Shown here: positions 1 through 8,642 of the stretch, piece after piece | How positions within the stretch are numbered: the stretch's first letter is position 1 | How the letters are laid out: each line of letters starts with the position of its first letter | DNA from: Bacteroidales bacterium | GTDB taxonomy: Bacteria > Bacteroidota > Bacteroidia > Bacteroidales > UBA10428 | Assembly: GCA_016934395.1 (NCBI GenBank) | Contig: JAFGSZ010000002.1 | Location: forward strand, 1 to 64,000 | Reading direction: 5' to 3' | Length of the DNA: 64,000 nucleotides | Notes under the pieces: model-generated | What the model was told of the DNA's origin: nothing | Databases searched by the model: none | Seen by the model: only the letters and a program-made list of their open reading frames with translations | Program-made: the position numbers and the translations under genes

Positions 1-62
1 AATTAATTATTAGTTTTAATAAAAAAAAATTATTTTAGAAAATATTTAAGCTAAAATACAAT

Positions 63-3000
63 ATGGGAAGATTTGTTGTTGTTGGCATTTTTATTTTTAA
101 CTCGCTCTTAAATTTCGCTCAAAATAATCCGCTGCAGTTTAGCAGGATTACTACTCAGGAAGGGCTCTCTAATAATTGGGTTAGGGATATTTACCAGGAT
201 CAAAAAGGATTTATGTGGTTTGGTACAAGAGATGGGCTGAATCGCTACGACGGCTATTTTTGTAAGGCATATCGTCCCGAATTTTTCAAAGACAATCCAC
301 TGGGAGATATTGCTGTAAATAGTATTCAGGAAATCGATGGCAAACTTTGGGTTGGCACTGACATTGGCCTTTTTATGTATGATTCCTACCTTGATAAATT
401 AGTTCCTTTAACCACTCCGGAACAGCTTTCTGTAACCTGTATTCTCATGGATAATAATCAACAGGTATGGCTGGGAACCCATACCGGATTATACAGATAT
501 AATAAAAAAGACAGCATATGGACACATTTTGTTAACAACCCTGATAATCCATTATCAATAACCAACAGTTATATAACCAGACTTTTTCTGGATTCGGAAT
601 CAAACATCTGGGTGGGTACACGTAACGGTTTAAACCTCTTTCAGGAAAATTCGAACACCTTTAGTTCCTATTTTATTACCAATGTTTGGGATATTAATTC
701 CGATTACGATGTTATGGCCATTGCGGAAGATAAACTGAAAAGGATATGGATCGGCTCTACGCGTAAAGGTTTATATGTTTTAGATCGTCAGGCACAAAAG
801 GCAAGTAAATTATCCAAGGTTAGGTCTGGTGCCATTCTGGACCTGTTAATTGATTCGTATAATGTTTTGTGGGTAGCCAAGGGAGGAAATCAGGGACTGG
901 AAAGAATACATCTTAATAATTTTTCACTTACAGACAAAACAGAAATCGAACATTATACCCTTAATCGGGCCAACCCTTCAAGCCTTAGTGACAATTCAGT
1001 TTTTTGTTTATATAAGGACCATCTAAATGATATTTGGATTGGGACTTTTGAAGGCGGGGTTAATTATTATAGTCCCAGGGCAAAAAAATTTCAGGTTATT
1101 CAGGAGAGTTTTGATAACAGTGAATCTATAAAGAGTAGTCTTGTAAATTCTTTTTTTGAAGAAAAGGATTATTTATGGATAGGCACTGAAGGGGGATTGG
1201 ATCGATATAATAAAAAAACAGGAAAATACAGCCATTATGAATACGATGTTCAGGATCCCTCCAGCATCGGTGGAAATCCTATCTATGCCATTTATAAAGA
1301 CCATCGGGGTAATCTCTGGATCGGAACATGGGCTGGCGGACTGTATTTATTTGATTATAAAACGGAAACATTTAAAAGGTATTTACCCGGTGACAGACCA
1401 GGTTCATTAAGCAATGCCAGTATTTTTTCAATTGCTGAAGACAGCCGTGGAAATTTATGGATTGGAACCATTGGCGGCGGACTAAATCGTTTTGACTATA
1501 CAAGTGAAACTTTTATTCACTATAAACATGATACTAATAATCCTTCAAGCCTTGATAATGATTATGTACATAATATTTTAGAAACCAGTAAGGGCATATT
1601 ATATATAGCAACAAGTAATTCGTTGGAAGAGTTTAACTATGAAAATAATAATTTTATTCATTACCCTCATTTTGTTCAGGACTCATCAAATCAATTGGGT
1701 GAAATACGATCAATATTCGAAGACAGCAGAAATAATATTTGGATAGCGACAAATAAGGGTCTTGAAATATTTAATGAAGAGCAAAAAGTTTTTGTACCCT
1801 ATAATATAGAAACAGTTATTCGTAATAGTACTATTCAGGGTATACTGGAAGATGATCGGGGCAATCTTTGGATTAGTACTAATAAAGGAATTTCAAAAAT
1901 TGAACTGGGAATTTTTACACCTGAGCCAGCAATCTCTGAAAATTTTACTGTGGAAGACGGAATAGCCGGAAATGAATCGATAAAAAGAGCTGCCTATAAA
2001 AATGATAAGGGCATTATGTTTTTTGGATCTTCATCCGGGTTTACCTATTTCCATCCGGATAGCATTTTTCTTAATCCGGTCATACCTAATGTTGTAATTA
2101 CAGGATTTAATACCTTATTTTCAACACCGGATAAAAATGTAAAATATACTACCATACAGCAAAATATTGAGACACTGGATAAATTAGAGTTATCATATAG
2201 GGATGCAGATTTTATTATTGAATTTGCAGCCCTGAACTATCTAAATTCCATTAAAAATCAATATCGTTACAAGCTCGAAGGATATGATAAAAACTGGATT
2301 GATGCAGGAAATCAGCGGGCAGCAACATATACTAATATAAGTCCCGGTAAATATACTTTTATCGTAATGGGATCAAATAATGACGGGGTATGGAACAGCA
2401 AACCGAAAACCCTGGATATTATAATTTATCCCCCATGGTGGAAAACGTGGGCATTTAGAATATTTATAATTATTCTATTGCTGATTGCGCTTTATTCCAT
2501 CTACCGGATTCGTATTTCTTTGCTTCAAAAGCAGAAGAAAATTTTAGAGAAAAGTGTCAAAGAACGTACTCTTGAACTGTCTGAAATAAATACGCTCCTG
2601 GAAGAACGCACAGAGGAGATTACAATGCAGAATGATGAATTATCGCAACACAGGAACCACCTTGAAGATTTAATTAAAGAACGTACTACGGAGCTTGAAG
2701 CTGCAAAAATTAAAGCTGAAAGATCGGATGCTCTGAAATCAGCATTCCTCGCAAACATGAGTCATGAGATTAGAACCCCCCTGAATGCTATAGTGGGTTT
2801 TTCATCTCTTTTTAGAGATGATGAGTTAACGAATGAAAATAAAAATAAGTATGTAGATATTATTGAAAGTAATAGTGAAGCCCTGTTAGTACTAATCAAC
2901 GATATTCTCGATATTTCACTTATCGAAGCAAACCAGCTTGTACTTTCAAAAGATACTTTTGAAGCTGATAAAATATTAATTGAGCTTGAAAGCTTTTATA

Positions 3001-3839
3001 ATATGAAAAATACTAAGGGAATAACAATAACTTTTGAATCTAAAAATAATAGAAATTTAAAGCTTCATAATGATTCTGTGAGGTTCAGACAAGTATTTAG
3101 CAATTTATTGGGCAATGCCTATAAATATACAGATGAGGGCAGAATACGCTTTGGATATCAGATAGTAGGTAAGGAGGTACGGTTTTATGTTTCCGACTCA
3201 GGTATAGGAATTCCCAAAGCTGAATTTCCACTCATTTTTGAACATTTCTATAAAATTGAAAATACCGAACGTAAACTATATAGAGGAACAGGTATTGGTT
3301 TGTCGATTAGTAAAAAACTGGTGGAACTAATGGGTGGAGAATTATGGCTTGAATCTACTGTAAATAAGGGTACAGTATTTTATTTCACCCTGCCTTTTGA
3401 TCAGCCTGAAGAATTGATTGAGGAACAACAGAAAACAACATCAATTATCGATGCCGATTCTTTTAAGAATATCCAGGTTCTTATTGTTGAAGACGAACCT
3501 GCCAATTATGAACTGGTTCATAATATTTTAAAAAGCCGGGTGGGTAAAATGTTTTGGGCAAAAAATGGTAAGGAAGCAATTGATTTTGTTCAGGAACAAC
3601 CCCAAATAAAAAACCTAATCATTCTTATGGATATAAAAATGCCGATTATCAATGGTTATGATGCCAATAGGGAAATTAGAAAAATTAACAGTAAAATACC
3701 TGTAGTTGCATTAACTGCTTATGCCCAGGCTGCTGACAAGGAAAAAATTAAAAAAGAAAATTTCGATGCCTATATTTCCAAACCTTTTAAACCTGAAACG
3801 CTGATTAGCGTGCTGCAAAAATTAAAGCCAAAACTTTAA
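63..3839 (+). CDS. Hybrid two-component sensor kinase with Reg_prop propeller
   Basis: Periplasmic sensor fused to a cytoplasmic histidine kinase and a receiver. A signal peptide (about residues 1-20) is followed by many Reg_prop propeller repeats (recurring WxGT..GL motifs, about 30-640), a Y_Y_Y domain (about 715-795), one membrane segment (about 799-816) and a coiled coil. Then come HisKA with phospho-acceptor His901 in SHEIRTPLN, a HATPase (NLLGNAYKYT; DSGIGIP; GTGIGLS) and a C-terminal receiver with Asp1190 in LMDIKMP. It resembles the Bacteroidota hybrid (HTCS) regulators that sense glycans, but it stops after the receiver. No AraC-type helix-turn-helix follows, so output must pass to another protein. 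No SusC/D pair is adjacent, so the ligand is unknown. The ATG at 63 gives a sensible signal peptide. Confidence 0.93.
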   Translation: MGRFVVVGIFIFNSLLNFAQNNPLQFSRITTQEGLSNNWVRDIYQDQKGFMWFGTRDGLNRYDGYFCKAYRPEFFKDNPLGDIAVNSIQEIDGKLWVGTDIGLFMYDSYLDKLVPLTTPEQLSVTCILMDNNQQVWLGTHTGLYRYNKKDSIWTHFVNNPDNPLSITNSYITRLFLDSESNIWVGTRNGLNLFQENSNTFSSYFITNVWDINSDYDVMAIAEDKLKRIWIGSTRKGLYVLDRQAQKASKLSKVRSGAILDLLIDSYNVLWVAKGGNQGLERIHLNNFSLTDKTEIEHYTLNRANPSSLSDNSVFCLYKDHLNDIWIGTFEGGVNYYSPRAKKFQVIQESFDNSESIKSSLVNSFFEEKDYLWIGTEGGLDRYNKKTGKYSHYEYDVQDPSSIGGNPIYAIYKDHRGNLWIGTWAGGLYLFDYKTETFKRYLPGDRPGSLSNASIFSIAEDSRGNLWIGTIGGGLNRFDYTSETFIHYKHDTNNPSSLDNDYVHNILETSKGILYIATSNSLEEFNYENNNFIHYPHFVQDSSNQLGEIRSIFEDSRNNIWIATNKGLEIFNEEQKVFVPYNIETVIRNSTIQGILEDDRGNLWISTNKGISKIELGIFTPEPAISENFTVEDGIAGNESIKRAAYKNDKGIMFFGSSSGFTYFHPDSIFLNPVIPNVVITGFNTLFSTPDKNVKYTTIQQNIETLDKLELSYRDADFIIEFAALNYLNSIKNQYRYKLEGYDKNWIDAGNQRAATYTNISPGKYTFIVMGSNNDGVWNSKPKTLDIIIYPPWWKTWAFRIFIIILLLIALYSIYRIRISLLQKQKKILEKSVKERTLELSEINTLLEERTEEITMQNDELSQHRNHLEDLIKERTTELEAAKIKAERSDALKSAFLANMSHEIRTPLNAIVGFSSLFRDDELTNENKNKYVDIIESNSEALLVLINDILDISLIEANQLVLSKDTFEADKILIELESFYNMKNTKGITITFESKNNRNLKLHNDSVRFRQVFSNLLGNAYKYTDEGRIRFGYQIVGKEVRFYVSDSGIGIPKAEFPLIFEHFYKIENTERKLYRGTGIGLSISKKLVELMGGELWLESTVNKGTVFYFTLPFDQPEELIEEQQKTTSIIDADSFKNIQVLIVEDEPANYELVHNILKSRVGKMFWAKNGKEAIDFVQEQPQIKNLIILMDIKMPIINGYDANREIRKINSKIPVVALTAYAQAADKEKIKKENFDAYISKPFKPETLISVLQKLKPKL

Positions 3840-4063
3840 ATTTGTTGATTAGTTTTCAAAAAAAATTTATTTTTTCAGGTAAACAATTCCTTGGTTTTTT
3901 GTCATTTATAGCTTTCTTTCCCAATCTTATCCAAGCTGATATTAGAAAATTATATACCCTTAGTCCTGCAAAAATTGACACTTTGGTATGAGTAATATCA
4001 CACAACTTTGAATTTTTAAACACGTATTGTTAAATATTATTTATAAACCTTAATGTTCATGCA

Positions 4064-5398
4064 ATGCAGACAGGAAGTAAAATGAAGGAATTGATCGATG
4101 AAATTGAACTATTAAGAGCCGAATTAGAAAAAAAAGATAAAATACTTGAGACTCAGAATAATTTCATCCGGATTGAAAAAGAAACGATGGAAAGACAGGA
4201 GAGACTGCTTCATTCATTGGTGGAAGCAGCTGCAGGTAAGATCGGACAAGATTTTTTCGATAATATTGTTACAAAGCTCGCTGAGTGGCTAAATGCTGAT
4301 TGTGTAATAATCGGTCAAAAGACAGAAGATGAAAGAATTAATGCAGTTCCTATGTATTTTGATGGACAAATATCACATGGATTTTCATATGAACTTGAAG
4401 GTTCACCATGCGATGTAACCACAAGAACCGGATATTGTGCGTATTCTGAAAATGTGATAAACCTCTTCCCGAAAGACAAAATTTTAATTGATTTTAACGC
4501 GGAGAGTTATATTGGAACAGCACTGTATAATAAATCCGGAGATTGTAATGGCGTTATTTGTTCAGTTTCCAGGAAAAAATTAACGATTCCTCCAAATGCC
4601 AAAGAAATCCTGAAAATAATCGGTGCCAGAGTTAGTGCCGAAATTGAAAGAAAAAAGATTGAGGAAGCGTTGCTCAAATCAGAATCTGATCTAAGAGTAA
4701 GTAATGCAACAAAAGACAAGTTTTTTTCGATAATTGCCCATGATTTAAAAAATCCAATGAATACAATTATTGGATTTTCTGAATTGCTGGCTGAGGGTCT
4801 GGGTAAAATGAATGATGAACAAATAGAATTTTATGTTGATATAATCGGTCAAAGCTCAAAAAATGCATTTGATCTTCTGGAAAATTTATTGGTGTGGTCA
4901 CTTTCTCAACAGGGATTAATACGGTTTAATCCTAGAAAATTTAATGTAAATTCTGAAATACATAAATCTATTGCCTTAGTGAACAATATGGCAATTAAAA
5001 AATCTATATCCATTCAGGTAAATATCAATAAAATCCTTCAGGTTGTAGCGGACAGAAACTTGTTTGGAACGATAATTAGAAATTTACTATCCAACGCCAT
5101 AAAGTTTACAAATCCCGGGGGGGCTGTAAAAGTGTATACCAATCAATTTTTAAATCCGGCTCAAAACAAAGTGGAAATTATTGTTGAAGATAACGGAGTA
5201 GGTATGAATGCAGATAAACTTAAAACTATTTTTTCTGTTGGTAAAAGTACTCCGGAACAAGGAACGGACTATGAAAAAGGAACGGGTTTGGGATTAATTC
5301 TTTGTAAGGAATTTGCAGAAAAAAATGAGGGATCTATTCATGTTGAGAGCAAGTTAGGTAAAGGGAGTAAATTTATTGTTACACTAAATACCATATAG
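4064..5398 (+). CDS. Soluble sensor histidine kinase with GAF-like domain
   Basis: Cytoplasmic histidine kinase with no membrane segment. A short N-terminal coiled coil (about 1-50) leads to a GAF-like sensor region (about 55-200), then HisKA with His226 in IIAHDLKNPMN, and a HATPase with N box NLLSNAIKFTN, G1 box EDNGVGM and GTGLGL. It lies 224 bp after the hybrid kinase on the same strand. No response regulator is adjacent, so its partner is unknown. The ATG at 4064 is used; an in-frame ATG at 4082 is preceded by aggaag and is an equally good start. The GAF ligand cannot be inferred. Confidence 0.9.
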   Translation: MQTGSKMKELIDEIELLRAELEKKDKILETQNNFIRIEKETMERQERLLHSLVEAAAGKIGQDFFDNIVTKLAEWLNADCVIIGQKTEDERINAVPMYFDGQISHGFSYELEGSPCDVTTRTGYCAYSENVINLFPKDKILIDFNAESYIGTALYNKSGDCNGVICSVSRKKLTIPPNAKEILKIIGARVSAEIERKKIEEALLKSESDLRVSNATKDKFFSIIAHDLKNPMNTIIGFSELLAEGLGKMNDEQIEFYVDIIGQSSKNAFDLLENLLVWSLSQQGLIRFNPRKFNVNSEIHKSIALVNNMAIKKSISIQVNINKILQVVADRNLFGTIIRNLLSNAIKFTNPGGAVKVYTNQFLNPAQNKVEIIVEDNGVGMNADKLKTIFSVGKSTPEQGTDYEKGTGLGLILCKEFAEKNEGSIHVESKLGKGSKFIVTLNTI

Positions 5399-5552
5399 AA
5401 CCAATCCAAAATCTCCATATATACCCATTCTGAAAAATAAGGGATAATTTTCAAATAATTTAATATTCAACAACTAAATCTGTCATAAAAAGGATAAATA
5501 AAAATTATCTTTACAGAAAAATTGTCATTTTAATGCTATAACCATTTAATAC

Positions 5553-7472
5553 ATGAAGAGTTTATTTAAAATCCTGGAAGAAAAAAAGATTCAACTGCCT
5601 GATAATGTAAAAACACTTTTATGGGAATGTAAGAGTTTATCAGTTTTTAATACCACAGAAGAACTAGCAAAAGCTGCAACAGGAAATGAGAATACCACTT
5701 CATTTGAGGTCAAATATAATATTCCGGGAAAAGGGCTTTATACCGAAGCTGTAATTCACAGAGTTAAGAATGGAATTTCTGCAAATTACACCGAATCGTA
5801 TATGCGTCGTCGCGATCCGGATACAATGGCCATTGCCGATGATAAACCCACTGATAAAATGCGGTTTTCAGATAAATACGGATATGATTTTTCAGTTTTA
5901 AAAGACGAAACATTTACATGGTTAAAAGAACAGGATATTTCACTTTTCTTCTATTTTGCCGGCAGAAATAACATTGGTTCCGGTGGAATAGCAATTGTTC
6001 CTTCAAATGCGGCATTTTTTGCGATGGGGCTTTCGATGCTTCAATCCATAATTAGTAGTGATGAATTACCTGAAAATTTCACCGTCGAATCCACTGTTTT
6101 GGTTGCCCCGCCTTTCAGACATACTCATTTTAAAGGCAAACAGGTTGTTATACACAACAGAACCGAAAAGGTGCACGAAGTATATTCATATAACTTATAT
6201 CCCGGTCCCAGTGCAAAAAAAGGATTATATGGAGTGTTGCTGGATAAAGGTGAAAAAGAAAACTGGATAACCACCCATTGTTCTACAGTACAGGTTTCCA
6301 GTCCATATGATAATATTACTACATTTATGCACGAAGGTGCCAGTGGAGGCGGAAAAAGTGAAATGTTGCAGCATATTGTAAGAGAACCACAGGGACAGGT
6401 ATTAATTGGTGAAAATACGGTAACCAGTGAAAGAAGGTTAATTTCTCTTCCTTTGTTTTGTACTTTTAATCCGGTTACCGATGATATGGCCATATGCCAT
6501 CCCTCTATTCAAAAGAATAATGGAAAATTATCTATTATTGATGCAGAAAATGCATGGTTTATACGCGTAGATAGTATCAACGATTATGGAGATGATCCCT
6601 TTCTTGAAAAATTGACCATTAAGGCAAAAAAGCCGCTGTTATTTTTAAATATCGAAACCAAACCTGAATGCACTGCACTAATCTGGGACCATATTGAAGA
6701 TGAACCCGGAAAAAAATGCCCAAATCCCAGGGTAATTGTGCCCAGAGATATTGTACCCGGTATTGTGGATACTCCTGTTACTATTGACGTTCGTAGTTTC
6801 GGAGTCCGAACTCCCCCATGTTCATTAGAAAATCCCTCTTATGGTATTGTTGGATTGTTTCATATATTGCCCCCGGCACTGGCATGGTTGTGGAGACTTG
6901 TAGCCCCCAGGGGGTATGCCAATCCAAGTGTTGTTGGCACCGGAAATATGGAAAGTGAAGGAGTTGGTTCATTCTGGCCTTTTGCCACCGGGGAAATGAT
7001 AAATCATGCCAACCTGTTGTTAGATCAGGTTATTCAGAATCCAAGAACAAGATATACCCTCACGCCCAATCAGCATATCGGAGTATGGAAAGTTGGTTTC
7101 AAACCTCAGCTTTTAATGCGTGAATACCTTACAAGAAGGGGAAATGCTAAATTAAGAAGCGATCAGTATCAAGGTGCCCGAACACCCTTGCTGGGATATG
7201 AATTAAATTATCTAACCATTGAAGGCGCAAAAATTCCGTCAAGGTTCTTAAAAGTTTATAAACAACAGGAAGTTGGCGAAGAAGGATATGATAAAGGAGC
7301 GTCTATTCTCTATGATTTTTTCAGAAGTGAACTACAAAAATATTTGAAGCCTTCTTTATCAAATGTTGGTAAAAAAATTATTGAGACTTGTTTATCAGGA
7401 GCTACTGTTGAAGATTATGTAAAAATTATCCCTATGGATTATCAATATTCATTTACACATATTGAGGAATAG
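5553..7472 (+). CDS. DUF4914 family protein with HprK/PEPCK-like P-loop
   Basis: 639-residue cytoplasmic protein that I recognise as the DUF4914 family, which has no established function. It contains an unmistakable Walker A, GASGGGKSE (about residues 262-270). The G-x-S-G-x-G-K-S-E pattern is that of HPr kinase and is close to the PEP carboxykinase P-loop. Further conserved-looking blocks are PPFRHTHFKGKQ, YPGPSAKKGLYG and CPNPRVIVPR. The last lies where ATP-dependent PEPCKs carry their adenine/ribose-binding segment. I infer a nucleotide-binding enzyme of that fold, possibly a kinase; substrate unknown. It stands alone, 154 bp after the second kinase gene, and ends at a strong terminator. 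Confidence 0.87.
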   Translation: MKSLFKILEEKKIQLPDNVKTLLWECKSLSVFNTTEELAKAATGNENTTSFEVKYNIPGKGLYTEAVIHRVKNGISANYTESYMRRRDPDTMAIADDKPTDKMRFSDKYGYDFSVLKDETFTWLKEQDISLFFYFAGRNNIGSGGIAIVPSNAAFFAMGLSMLQSIISSDELPENFTVESTVLVAPPFRHTHFKGKQVVIHNRTEKVHEVYSYNLYPGPSAKKGLYGVLLDKGEKENWITTHCSTVQVSSPYDNITTFMHEGASGGGKSEMLQHIVREPQGQVLIGENTVTSERRLISLPLFCTFNPVTDDMAICHPSIQKNNGKLSIIDAENAWFIRVDSINDYGDDPFLEKLTIKAKKPLLFLNIETKPECTALIWDHIEDEPGKKCPNPRVIVPRDIVPGIVDTPVTIDVRSFGVRTPPCSLENPSYGIVGLFHILPPALAWLWRLVAPRGYANPSVVGTGNMESEGVGSFWPFATGEMINHANLLLDQVIQNPRTRYTLTPNQHIGVWKVGFKPQLLMREYLTRRGNAKLRSDQYQGARTPLLGYELNYLTIEGAKIPSRFLKVYKQQEVGEEGYDKGASILYDFFRSELQKYLKPSLSNVGKKIIETCLSGATVEDYVKIIPMDYQYSFTHIEE

Positions 7473-7530
7473 AAAACATTGACTCACTGAACTTTTAAAG
7501 TTCTAAAACAGCGATTATAACAATATTAAA

Positions 7531-7571
7531 ATCCCGGATTACAAATCAATTAGGTAGTCCGGGATTTTTTT
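7531..7571 (+). terminator. Rho-independent terminator after the DUF4914 gene
   Basis: An 8-bp GC-rich inverted repeat (atcccgga, 7531-7538, with tccgggat, 7558-7565) is followed directly by a run of T to 7571. It lies 58 bp past the stop codon. Confidence 0.8.
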
Positions 7572-7637
7572 ATAGTATTATATATTGTATAGAATCGGAA
7601 TCCTCTTTTAGAAATAATTCGGGTATACTATTACAGT

Positions 7638-8123
7638 TTACTTGTAATTTTCAGCATTTAAAGCAGATGAATTCCAATTTAATAAAAACCGTTTAATTTT
7701 TTCTTCGCTGTATCCCCCGTTTTCCTCAAGATATCCGGTGTCCTGGGTATGCAATCGTTTCCCGTTTTTATCGAGCACTACCAGTACCGGAAATCCGAAG
7801 CGCTGGGGAAAATCGAGTTTTTTCATTACCGGGGGATTACGGTTTTCTTTACTGTAGTTTATCCTGATCAGTACATAATCTTTTTGAATTATCGAATCGA
7901 GCTGACTATGCTCAAGGATAAAATGATGAAGTTTAATACACCATTTACACCAGTTACCTCCAACCTGAATCAATACCTGTTTGTTTTCTTCCTGAGCCTG
8001 TGAAACAGCAAATTTTATCTGGGCATCAGCATCAGCATCCGGATTATAAAGTGTAACGCTGCTTTGTCCGTGAAGAGCAATGCCGTTCATGAGAATGAAC
8101 AAAATGAGAATATTTTTTTGCAT
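7638..8123 (-). CDS. Exported thioredoxin-family protein
   Basis: Small thiol-disulfide protein with a signal peptide (about residues 1-20) and a thioredoxin-fold CxxC at Cys59/Cys62 (NWCKWC) after a gxW-type strand. It probably handles disulfide chemistry in the periplasm. The ATG at 8123 is chosen because it begins one base after the flavodoxin stop codon and starts the signal peptide cleanly. A longer in-frame reading to 8198 would bury the signal and overlap flavodoxin. It is translationally coupled to the flavodoxin gene. Confidence 0.86.
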   Translation of the reverse strand: MQKNILILFILMNGIALHGQSSVTLYNPDADADAQIKFAVSQAQEENKQVLIQVGGNWCKWCIKLHHFILEHSQLDSIIQKDYVLIRINYSKENRNPPVMKKLDFPQRFGFPVLVVLDKNGKRLHTQDTGYLEENGGYSEEKIKRFLLNWNSSALNAENYK

Positions 8124-8124
8124 A

Positions 8125-8631
8125 TTAAATAAATTCCTTTTTAAGCTGATCACACCAGTTTTTAACGCGATCGTTGTTTTGTTTCGGCTGGTTTTCAAAA
8201 TCGAGCGCTAACCCAACAAAATGTTTGCCGTTATATGCCCGGGAGCTTTCAAAAGTATATCCATTTGCAGATGTATATCCAACAATTTTTGCACCTTTCG
8301 ATTCCAGCAGTTCAGCCATGATACCAATTCCATCTACAAAATTTTCGGGATACCCTTTTTGGTCACCGGCGCCATAAATAGCCACACATTTACCTTTTAA
8401 ATCAAGGTCCCTCAGGGCAGGAACAAATTCATCCCAGTAATTTGGCAGTTCACCGTCAAACCAGGTAGGAACGCCAAGAATAAGATTATCGAATGAAAGG
8501 AAGGTTTTTTCATCCACAATTTCCGCATTGATTGCTTCTATCTGTTTTTCTCCAAATTCCTTAAGAATTTTTTTTGCAATTTGCCCGGATTTTACTGTAT
8601 TAAAACTGTAAAACAGTCCTATTTTTTTCAT
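8125..8631 (-). CDS. fldA: Flavodoxin
   Basis: 168-residue FMN-binding electron carrier of the long-chain flavodoxin type. The phosphate loop is at residues about 8-15 (SFNTVKSG after GLFY). Flavin-contacting segments are GVPTWFDGELPNYWDEF (about 54-70) and YGAGDQKGYPENFVDG (about 91-106). It donates low-potential electrons in the cytoplasm and often replaces ferredoxin. It is 11 bp downstream of the dehydrogenase E1 gene on the same strand, so it may be co-transcribed with the 2-oxoacid dehydrogenase genes. A functional link to them is only an inference. Confidence 0.92.
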   Translation of the reverse strand: MKKIGLFYSFNTVKSGQIAKKILKEFGEKQIEAINAEIVDEKTFLSFDNLILGVPTWFDGELPNYWDEFVPALRDLDLKGKCVAIYGAGDQKGYPENFVDGIGIMAELLESKGAKIVGYTSANGYTFESSRAYNGKHFVGLALDFENQPKQNNDRVKNWCDQLKKEFI

Positions 8632-8642
8632 ATACCAAAATT

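Noticed and set aside
7473-7637. A riboswitch or leader RNA
   Set aside because: The only structure is the terminator of the DUF4914 gene.
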